A stretch of DNA of 5,886 nt, from positions 1 to 5,886 of the forward strand of contig PKZR01000305.1 in the NCBI GenBank assembly GCA_003133815.1, in the 5' to 3' direction. Numbering within the stretch: position 1 is the stretch's first letter; each line of letters begins with the position of its first letter. Under the pieces are notes generated by a model, which was given only the letters and a program-made list of their open reading frames with translations, had not been told where the DNA came from and did no database searches. A program made the position numbers and the translations under genes. Below, one piece after another: positions 1-4,806 of this stretch. This DNA comes from Limisphaerales bacterium. Its GTDB lineage: Bacteria > Verrucomicrobiota > Verrucomicrobiia > Limisphaerales > UBA11358.

Positions 1-60
1 CAGCGCGCTGATGACCAGCAACAGCGGGATGGCAAAGAGGATGCGGCGCAGGAAATACAT
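1..60 (-). CDS. oppB: OppB-type ABC transporter permease, N-terminal fragment
   Basis: Only the first 20 codons are in the window; the frame is open to the window edge. The translation begins MYFLRRILFAIPLLLVIS: a short basic cytoplasmic stretch (RR) followed by a hydrophobic first membrane segment. This is the standard opening of DppB/OppB-family inner-membrane permeases (family knowledge). Its ATG (60-58) shares one base with the TGA stop of the upstream binding-protein gene (TGATG), so translation is probably coupled; no Shine-Dalgarno sequence is visible in front of it. Together with that binding protein it would form part of a peptide importer, with a second permease and ATPases expected beyond the window. 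The call rests on a short stretch plus context; a different dipeptide/nickel-type permease (DppB) is equally possible. Confidence 0.75.
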   Translation of the reverse strand, partial: MYFLRRILFAIPLLLVISAL

Positions 61-1679
61 CAGGGCGGAGGGAGGGTTTTTTGAATCGCCCGCAGGGGAT
101 GATCATCCAGCACGTTCGCATAAATCCCGTGAATGCGGGTGGGGTCGTAATAGTTCACGCCCACATAATTATAAATGGGCACGATGGGCGCGGCGTCATG
201 CACGAGCAGGGTTTCCGCGCGTTGGAAGGTTTGCTCGCGGGCGGCGAGGTCGGCCTGTTCCCCGGCGGCGCGGATCAATCCGTCGTAGCCGGGGTTTTTC
301 CAACCGGTGTGATTGTTGCCATCCCCGCTGGTGAACATGCCCAGAAACGTCTGGGCGTCATTGTAATCGCCAATCCAGTCGGACAGCGAGACGTCATATT
401 CCATGACGTTCTCGGTGCTGAGATAAACCTTCCATTCCAGCGGGCGCAATTCCATGGTGATGCCGAGGTTGTCGCGCCACATCTGCTGGAGTTCCACCGC
501 GATGTCCTCGTTCAATTTGATGCCGTAAACCAGGGTGCTAAAACGCGGGAAACCCCGGCCGCCGGGGTAACCCGCCTCGGCCAGCAGTTTCGCCGCCGCC
601 GCCGGATTATACGCCAACCCCGGCACCGGGTCATAATTCGCCGTCCCGGCGGGCACCAGGCTGGTGGTGGCGGGTTCGCCGCTGCGGGTGATTTTCTTGA
701 CGATCCGCTCGCGATCCACCGCCATGCCCAGCGCCCGGCGCACCCGCTCGTCATCAAAGGGCTGGTGGGTGACATTGAAACGCAGGAACACCGTGCCCAG
801 ATAATTAAACGTGTGAAAATCCGGCCGGCGCAACAACACGTCCAGCAACTCCGCCGGTACCAATTCCTTGTCCCAGACAATGTCCACCTGCCCGCGTTCG
901 TAAAGGTTGAGCGCGGTGTTGGCCGAACCGACGGGCAGGATGTCAATGACCTCCGACTGCGTGTTGGTCGCATCCCAGTAGCGCGGATTCTTCGTGAGGC
1001 GGATTTTGTCGTTGAGACGCCAGTAGGCGAGTTCATACGCGCCATCCACCGGCAGCGGTTTTGCCATGAGCCAGCGGTCGCCGTATTTTTCAATCGTCTG
1101 GCGCGGCACGATGTAGGTCAACGGCATGGCGCAGATGTCGAGAAAGAAGGAAGTGGGATTGTTCAGCTCGGCGCGCACGGTGAATTTGTCCAGGGCATAA
1201 ACGCCCACGAGCGAGGCGTCCTTGATCTTGCCCGTATTGTAATCCTCCGCGTTCTTCAAATAATACAACTGCCCGGCGTAGTCCGAGGCCGTGGCTGGAT
1301 TCAGCGTGCGCAGCCATGAATACACCACGTCCGCCGCCGTAATAGGCTCGCCGGTGGACCAGACGAGGTTGGTCCGCAGATGAAACGTGTAGGTTTTTCC
1401 GTCGGGCGAAACCTCCCAGCTTTCCGCAAGGCCGGGAACGGCGCGCGCGTTCACCGGTTCCAGTCGTGTCAGGCCCTCGAACAATCCCGACACCACGCGC
1501 ATGTCCGCCTGCGCCACGATGATGGCCGGGTCGAGCGATTCCGGCTCGATGTTGTTGATGATGGTGACGTCGGCGGGCGGCTCGCGGCGGGTGCAGCCGG
1601 CAATCAGGACGCAGAGTGCGATGAACAAAACAAAACGCGCCCGCGAAGAAAATCGCCGGGCGCGCTTGGAAATTTCCAT
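60..1679 (-). CDS. oppA: Oligopeptide ABC transporter substrate-binding lipoprotein (SBP_bac_5)
   Basis: This 539-residue protein is a full-length extracytoplasmic peptide-binding protein of the OppA/DppA class (usual length about 500-560). The N-terminus has a basic region (KRARRFSSRAR), a hydrophobic core and a lipobox LIAGC with the lipidated cysteine at residue 29, so it should be an exported, membrane-anchored lipoprotein. Family hallmarks are visible: PESLDPA near 46-52, GLAESWEVSPDGKTYTFHLR at about 83-102, STGEPITAADVVYS with an LNP at 126-128, KNAEDYNTGK at 142-151, and RFNVTHQPFDDERVRRALGMAVDRERI at about 300-326, followed by the second lobe. It captures oligopeptides and delivers them to the permease encoded immediately downstream (1-base overlap). 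It starts 3 nt after the secG stop with no clear Shine-Dalgarno, consistent with coupled translation. The true ligand (oligopeptide, dipeptide or muropeptide) cannot be read from the sequence. Confidence 0.93.
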   Translation of the reverse strand: MEISKRARRFSSRARFVLFIALCVLIAGCTRREPPADVTIINNIEPESLDPAIIVAQADMRVVSGLFEGLTRLEPVNARAVPGLAESWEVSPDGKTYTFHLRTNLVWSTGEPITAADVVYSWLRTLNPATASDYAGQLYYLKNAEDYNTGKIKDASLVGVYALDKFTVRAELNNPTSFFLDICAMPLTYIVPRQTIEKYGDRWLMAKPLPVDGAYELAYWRLNDKIRLTKNPRYWDATNTQSEVIDILPVGSANTALNLYERGQVDIVWDKELVPAELLDVLLRRPDFHTFNYLGTVFLRFNVTHQPFDDERVRRALGMAVDRERIVKKITRSGEPATTSLVPAGTANYDPVPGLAYNPAAAAKLLAEAGYPGGRGFPRFSTLVYGIKLNEDIAVELQQMWRDNLGITMELRPLEWKVYLSTENVMEYDVSLSDWIGDYNDAQTFLGMFTSGDGNNHTGWKNPGYDGLIRAAGEQADLAAREQTFQRAETLLVHDAAPIVPIYNYVGVNYYDPTRIHGIYANVLDDHPLRAIQKTLPPP

Positions 1680-1682
1680 TGC

Positions 1683-2108
1683 TTACTTTGCCGGAGCAGG
1701 CGCGTTGGTGCCGGGAGCCGCGGAAATCGGCAGTGACAGCAGGCTGTTGGTCGCAGGCAACGCCGCCGGCTGAGTGATCGCAGGGGGCGCGGGAGTCTGT
1801 GCGGGAACCTGCGCCTGCTGCTTTTGCTGGACCGCCTTCTCAAACTCCGTTGCGCTTGCACCGCTGCGAAGATTGTCCTGCATATATCCCAGCAACAGGG
1901 CCAGTCCGAAGAAAATTCCGGCAGCCCACTTGGTGATTTTCGTCAGCGCATTGCCCGAACCCGCGCCGAACAGCGCATCCGCAGCGCCGCCGCCAAATGC
2001 CAGGCCGGCGCCCGCATCCTTCTTGGGCAGTTGAATCAAAATGAGCAGTATCAACACCGCGCAGTTGAAAACCATCACGACAGTTAAAATTCCAACGAGA
2101 AAACTCAT
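1683..2108 (-). CDS. secG: Preprotein translocase subunit SecG
   Basis: The product is 141 residues with the SecG layout: a first membrane segment at about 4-26 (ILTVVMVFNCAVLILLILIQ), a cytoplasmic loop with the hallmark glycine-rich motif GAGLAFGGGAADALFGAGSGNALTKIT at about 33-59, and a second membrane segment at about 60-76. SecG is the small auxiliary subunit of the SecYEG channel and stimulates SecA-driven export (family knowledge). The tail from about residue 90 is a Gln/Ala/Pro-rich low-complexity extension (KAVQQKQQAQVPAQTPAPP...) ending APAPAK. Many SecG proteins are only 75-110 residues, so this tail accounts for the extra length. The ATG is supported by an AGGA Shine-Dalgarno 6 nt upstream that overlaps the tpiA stop codon. 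The gene lies 8 nt downstream of tpiA and 3 nt upstream of the binding-protein gene, so it is part of the same operon. Confidence 0.93.
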   Translation of the reverse strand: MSFLVGILTVVMVFNCAVLILLILIQLPKKDAGAGLAFGGGAADALFGAGSGNALTKITKWAAGIFFGLALLLGYMQDNLRSGASATEFEKAVQQKQQAQVPAQTPAPPAITQPAALPATNSLLSLPISAAPGTNAPAPAK

Positions 2109-2114
2109 ATCAAA

Positions 2115-2118
2115 TCCT
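2115..2118 (-). promoter_or_regulatory. Shine-Dalgarno site of secG overlapping the tpiA stop
   Basis: On the minus strand the junction reads TAGGATTTGATATG: the last two bases of the tpiA TAG stop form the start of AGGA, 6 nt before the secG ATG. This is the clearest ribosome-binding site in the window. It fixes the secG start and implies that ribosomes finishing tpiA can reinitiate on secG. Confidence 0.6.
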
Positions 2119-2884
2119 ATATCGAATTCTTGATGATGTCAGCAAAACTTCTTGCCTCCAGGGACGCTCCGCCGACCAGCGCGCCATCCACGTCCAACTG
2201 GCTCATCAACTCCTTGGCGTTCGCGGGCTTCACGCTGCCGCCATACTGGATGCGAACCTTTTTGGCGGCGGCTTCGTCAAACATTTTAGCCAGCAGCCTG
2301 CGGATGAACGCGTGCGCATCCTGCGCCTGCTGCGTCGTCGCCGTTTTGCCGGTGCCGATGGCCCAAACCGGTTCGTATGCGAGAACAGTTTCAACGATCT
2401 GTTCCTTTGTCAGACCTGCAAGGCTGCCACGCACCTGCGTTTCCAAAACCTTTTCGGTCTGGTTCGCCTCGCGTTCCGCCAGAGTTTCGCCGACACAGAC
2501 AATGGGCTTGAGCGCCGCCGCATGAACCGCCGACGCCTTCTTGGCGATGAGCGCGTCGGATTCCTTTTGATATAGGCGCCGTTCGCTGTGGCCTAGGATG
2601 ACGTAGCGGACGGAAAATTCCTTCAACATCCCCGCACAGATCTCGCCGGTGAACGCGCCGAAATTGTTCTCGCTCATGTTCTGGGCGCCGAGCTTGATGT
2701 TCTTGGTTTCAAGGATCGCCTTGGAAACAGATTGCAGCGCGGTGAACGGCGGGCAGACCACAATGTCCACTTCCTTCACGGCGGCCAGGTCGCGCGTCAG
2801 GTCGGCCAGCAGGTCCGTCGCCTCGGCGACCGTCTTGTTCATCTTCCAGTTGCCCGCAATAATCAGTTTACGTTCTTTGTTCAT
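2117..2884 (-). CDS. tpiA: Triosephosphate isomerase
   Basis: This 255-residue protein interconverts dihydroxyacetone phosphate and glyceraldehyde 3-phosphate in the cytoplasm (glycolysis/gluconeogenesis). All catalytic landmarks are present: AGNWKMN with Asn12 and Lys14, the electrophile His99 in ILGHSERR, the catalytic base Glu171 in AYEPVWAIGTGK, the flexible phosphate-gripping loop 6 just after it (175-183), and the phosphate-binding GGSVKPAN (215-222) and GALVGGASL (234-242). The length is normal for the family (about 250). The ATG at 2884 gives the usual short N-terminus MNKERKLIIAGNWK. Only a weak purine-rich stretch (CGAGAAC) precedes it. It is separated from pgk, its usual partner, by the repeat-flanked GxxExxY gene, whose left repeat ends close upstream of this start. 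No residue expected in the active site is missing, so the insertion has not damaged the enzyme. Confidence 0.97.
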   Translation of the reverse strand: MNKERKLIIAGNWKMNKTVAEATDLLADLTRDLAAVKEVDIVVCPPFTALQSVSKAILETKNIKLGAQNMSENNFGAFTGEICAGMLKEFSVRYVILGHSERRLYQKESDALIAKKASAVHAAALKPIVCVGETLAEREANQTEKVLETQVRGSLAGLTKEQIVETVLAYEPVWAIGTGKTATTQQAQDAHAFIRRLLAKMFDEAAAKKVRIQYGGSVKPANAKELMSQLDVDGALVGGASLEARSFADIIKNSI

Positions 2885-2898
2885 TTTGTTCTCGTTTC

Positions 2899-2940
2899 AA
2901 AAAATTTAACGCAAAGACGCCAAGTTTCAAAGGCGCCAAT
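2899..2940 (+). repeat. Left inverted repeat with four 8-bp CAAAG-type units
   Basis: After an A6-T3 tract, the + strand reads in consecutive 8-mers: ACGCAAAG (2909-2916), ACGCCAAG (2917-2924), TTTCAAAG (2925-2932) and GCGCCAAT (2933-2940). The array lies between the GxxExxY stop codon (2944-2946) and the tpiA start (2884). It is matched in inverted orientation by the right-hand array at 3396-3427, including a diverged third unit in both. Confidence 0.7.
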
Positions 2941-2943
2941 CGT

Positions 2944-3324
2944 CTACAAACCGTTCACCACCCGGTGAATCCCGTTCTTTACATACTGCTCGCCAAAATT
3001 GATGACCATGCCCAGCTTCAACCCCGTCAACCGCAGATAGGTGAGCATCTGCGACTCAAAAATCCCGTTCCATTCCGCCACAGCCTTGTTGTCTATCAGC
3101 ACCAGTCCGTTCACCTTCAAATCCAACCGCAAAGGCGCACCCAAGGTTTTGCCCTTGTATACGATGGAAACTTGCACCTGCCGTTCAACTTCCATCCTGC
3201 GGCCCGTCAGTTCCTCGACCATCGCTTCCTCATAGACCGATTCCAACAATCCCGGCCCGCCCAATGTCCGATGCACCTCAATCGCCGCATCAACAATCAC
3301 CTTGCTGATCTCGTTCTCATTCAT
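2944..3324 (-). CDS. GxxExxY family protein (PD-(D/E)xK-like)
   Basis: This 126-residue protein is a clear member of the GxxExxY family (PDDEXK_3 type), small proteins with a restriction-endonuclease-like fold whose role is not established. Visible features: an N-terminal helix (ISKVIVDAAIEVHRTLG), the family motif GLLESVY at 25-31 (Gly25, Glu28, Tyr31), a VERQVQVSIVYKGKTLG strand region, then LRLDLKVNGLVLIDNK, supplying Asp68 and an Asp78-x-Lys80 pair as the probable metal-binding core. The C-terminal signature is ESQMLTYLRLTGLKLGMVINFG (90-111) and IHRVVNGL. The ATG at 3324 gives the usual start close to the first helix; an in-frame TTG at 3363 would add 13 residues unlike the family. No clear Shine-Dalgarno is visible. 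It lies within the repeat-bounded islet, co-oriented with pgk and tpiA. Nuclease activity is an inference from fold, not shown for the family. Confidence 0.9.
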   Translation of the reverse strand: MNENEISKVIVDAAIEVHRTLGGPGLLESVYEEAMVEELTGRRMEVERQVQVSIVYKGKTLGAPLRLDLKVNGLVLIDNKAVAEWNGIFESQMLTYLRLTGLKLGMVINFGEQYVKNGIHRVVNGL

Positions 3325-3357
3325 CTGAACGCCAAATTGTAACTCAAAGTTGCCAGA

Positions 3358-3408
3358 ATACAAAGGCGCAAGGAAAAACAGATTGACACTTAGCCCTTTG
3401 CGTCTTTG
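3358..3408. repeat. Hairpin-forming inverted repeat upstream of the GxxExxY gene
   Basis: CAAAGGCGCAAGG (3361-3373, + strand) faces CCTTTGCGTCTTTG (3395-3408), its near-perfect reverse complement: one G/T position and one bulged base, separated by a 21-nt loop. The left arm with preceding ATA makes two more 8-mers (ATACAAAG, GCGCAAGG) in + orientation; the right arm belongs to the minus-oriented end array. In the minus-strand transcript it would fold as a stem-loop between the pgk stop and the GxxExxY start. No U-run follows, so a classical terminator is unlikely; an RNA processing or attenuation element, or a protein-binding palindrome, are options. Confidence 0.55.
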
Positions 3409-3435
3409 TTTCTTTGCGCCCTTGCGTTAATTTTT
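3396..3435 (-). repeat. Right inverted repeat with four 8-bp CAAAG-type units, containing the pgk stop
   Basis: Read on the minus strand after A5-TTA, the 8-mers are ACGCAAGG (3427-3420), GCGCAAAG (3419-3412), AAACAAAG (3411-3404) and ACGCAAAG (3403-3396). This mirrors the left array in spacing and order, with a diverged third unit (AAA- here, TTT- there). The TAA stop codon of pgk (3429-3427) lies inside the repeat, so the last one or two pgk codons (Lys-Asn) and its stop come from repeat sequence. Confidence 0.7.
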
Positions 3436-4674
3436 CTCGCTCAGAGCCGCCACGCCGGGCAGCACCTTGCCTTCGAGGAATTCCAGGGATGCGCCGCCGC
3501 CGGTCGAGGTATGGGAAACTTTCTTGTCCGCGCCGAATTTCTTCGCCGCCGTCGCCGTGTCGCCGCCGCCAACCACCGTGGTTGCTCCGGCTGCCGTAGC
3601 AGCCACAATGGCGTCCGCCATCGCCTTGGTGGCATTCTGGTAATTGGGAAATTCAAACACACCCGGAGGCCCGTTCCAGATGATCGTTTTGGCGCGCGCG
3701 ATTACCGTCGCGAACAGCTTGGATGATTCCGGGCCGGCGTCCATGCCTTCCAACCCGGCCGGAATACCGCTCGCAAGCGTCGCAGTGCCCACCTTGGCAT
3801 CTGGACCGAACTTGTCGCCTGTCAGCCAGTCCACGGGCAGATGGATTTGTTTGCCCTTGGCCTTGGCCTTCGCAAGCAGTTCGGGAACGATTTTTGCGCC
3901 TTCCACATCAAAAAGGGATTTTCCAATCTCCATGTTGTCCTGAACCTTGCGGAACGTGTAGGCCATGCCGCCGCCGATGATGATCTCGTCGGCCTTGTCG
4001 AGCAGGTTGTTGATGAGTTGAATCTTGTCCGCGACCTTGGCGCCTCCGAGTATGGCGAGCAAAGGACGCTTCGGGTTGTCGAGCACGGCGCCGAACGCAT
4101 CCAATTCCTTCTTCATCAAATAACCGCAGGCGCGCTGCGGAAGCTGCACGCCGGTCATGGAACTGTGATCGCGATGGGCGGTGCCGAACGCGTCGTTGAT
4201 GTAGACATCACCGAGCTTCGTGAGACTGGCGCGGAACGCCTTCACCTTTTCAGGGTCGGCCTTCAGCTTGGAGCCGTCTTCCAGCTTCACCTTGCCCTCT
4301 TCCTCGATGTGGAAGCGGAGGTTTTCAAGCAAAATAACATCGCCGGGTTTGGCCTTGGCACAGGCGGCCTCGACTTCCGCGCCGACGCAGTCATTGAGGA
4401 ACTGCACCGGGCGGCCGAGCAAATTCTGGAGCGCTTCGGCAACCGGCTTGAGGGAAAATTTTTCAATGCGTTTGCCGTCCGGACGACCAAGATGGCTCAT
4501 CAACACGACGGATGCGCCCTTTTCAAGCGCATATTTGATGGTGGGCAAAGCGGCTTCGATGCGCTTGGTGTTGGTGATGGCGCCGGTGGCCTTGTCCTGC
4601 GGGACGTTGAAATCCACGCGAATGAGGGCGCGCTTGCCCTTCAAGTCGAGATCTTCGATAAAAAGTTTTGCCAT
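3427..4674 (-). CDS. pgk: Phosphoglycerate kinase
   Basis: This 415-residue cytoplasmic enzyme transfers phosphate between 1,3-bisphosphoglycerate and ADP, the first ATP-forming step of glycolysis. The N-terminal substrate domain shows RVDFNVPQ (19-26), TKRIEAALPTI with the conserved Arg38, HLGRPDG (61-67) and GTAHRDHSS (164-172). The C-terminal nucleotide domain shows ILGGAKVADKI (208-218, Lys213 and Lys217), IIIGGGMAYTF, WNGPPGVFE with Glu341, GGGDTATA (369-376) and HTSTGGGASLEFLEGK (388-403). Length is normal (about 390-417). The ATG at 4674 gives the canonical start MAKLFIEDLDLKGKRALIRVDFNVP; an in-frame TTG at 4713 would add 13 atypical residues. No strong Shine-Dalgarno is visible. The 3' end (SEKN-stop) runs into the right repeat of the GxxExxY islet; because the conserved C-terminal GVAAL is intact, function should be unaffected. 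Confidence 0.97.
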   Translation of the reverse strand: MAKLFIEDLDLKGKRALIRVDFNVPQDKATGAITNTKRIEAALPTIKYALEKGASVVLMSHLGRPDGKRIEKFSLKPVAEALQNLLGRPVQFLNDCVGAEVEAACAKAKPGDVILLENLRFHIEEEGKVKLEDGSKLKADPEKVKAFRASLTKLGDVYINDAFGTAHRDHSSMTGVQLPQRACGYLMKKELDAFGAVLDNPKRPLLAILGGAKVADKIQLINNLLDKADEIIIGGGMAYTFRKVQDNMEIGKSLFDVEGAKIVPELLAKAKAKGKQIHLPVDWLTGDKFGPDAKVGTATLASGIPAGLEGMDAGPESSKLFATVIARAKTIIWNGPPGVFEFPNYQNATKAMADAIVAATAAGATTVVGGGDTATAAKKFGADKKVSHTSTGGGASLEFLEGKVLPGVAALSEKN

Positions 4675-4715
4675 AAAATGAAAAAATTGTATTTGCCCTT
4701 CAAACACGAGCAAAA

Positions 4716-4743
4716 AGTCTAACAGAGGTTGTCCGTCAGTAAA
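4716..4743 (-). promoter_or_regulatory. Possible sigma70-type promoter for the pgk operon
   Basis: On the minus strand TTTACT (4743-4738) and TAGACT (4721-4716) are separated by 16 nt; each matches its -35/-10 consensus at four of six positions. Initiation would fall about 35 nt before the pgk start. This gap is the only place a promoter could serve the run of genes from pgk to oppB, but the match is weak and could be chance. Confidence 0.3.
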
Positions 4744-4754
4744 GTGAATTCAGC

Positions 4755-4787
4755 CGCAACAATTACCTGTCGCGTCTAATTGTAACG
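4755..4787. promoter_or_regulatory. AT-rich dyad between the alpha-galactosidase gene and pgk
   Basis: Perfect 7-bp inverted arms ACAATTA (4759-4765) and TAATTGT (4777-4783) flank an 11-nt spacer; the arms extend to 11 bp (4755-4765 and 4777-4787) with two mismatches. It lies just downstream of the alpha-galactosidase stop and upstream of the candidate pgk promoter. No T-run follows on the minus strand, so it is a poor intrinsic terminator; an operator-like site is possible. Nothing else recognisable is seen in the 132-bp gap. Confidence 0.3.
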
Positions 4788-4806
4788 CACCTTGCTCCCG
4801 TTTGAA

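Larger units (their letters stand above)
2899..3435. mobile_element. Repeat-bounded GxxExxY gene islet inserted between pgk and tpiA
   Basis: About 537 bp consisting of one small GxxExxY gene bracketed by imperfect inverted repeats. The left end, read on +, starts A6-TTTAACGCAAAGACGCC; the right end, read on -, starts A5-TTAACGCAAGGGCGC. They differ by two single-base length changes and a few substitutions, and both continue into 8-bp CAAAG-type units. A TTCTCG hexamer lies just outside the left end (2889-2894) and at the right boundary (3434-3439), compatible with a short target duplication but too short to prove one. There is no transposase or recombinase. The block splits pgk from tpiA, genes normally adjacent, without breaking either. 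I infer an insertion-derived islet; a non-mobile genome-wide repeat family that happens to flank this gene is the alternative. Confidence 0.55.

Noticed and set aside
81..1319. A 412-codon open frame on the + strand
   Set aside because: It lies entirely opposite the oppA-like gene, whose protein shows clear family motifs and a lipobox; the + translation has no recognisable domain and reflects GC-rich codon bias.
2899..2940. CRISPR array
   Set aside because: The repeated units are 8 bp, directly adjacent and without unique spacers of uniform length, and no cas gene is present.
3361..3408. Intrinsic terminator after pgk
   Set aside because: The stem-loop is long with a large loop and is not followed by a U-run on the minus strand, so classical Rho-independent termination is unlikely.
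2895..3435. Conventional insertion sequence
   Set aside because: The only gene between the inverted repeats is a GxxExxY protein; no DDE, tyrosine or serine recombinase is encoded, so it is not a standard IS.
4675..4713. Upstream TTG start for pgk adding 13 residues
   Set aside because: The added residues (LVFEGQIQFFHF) are outside the family's normal N-terminus and the ATG at 4674 gives the canonical MAKLFIEDLD start.
3841..4722. A 293-codon open frame on the + strand
   Set aside because: It is antisense to pgk, which has every expected motif; the + translation resembles no family I recognise and begins inside the pgk coding region.
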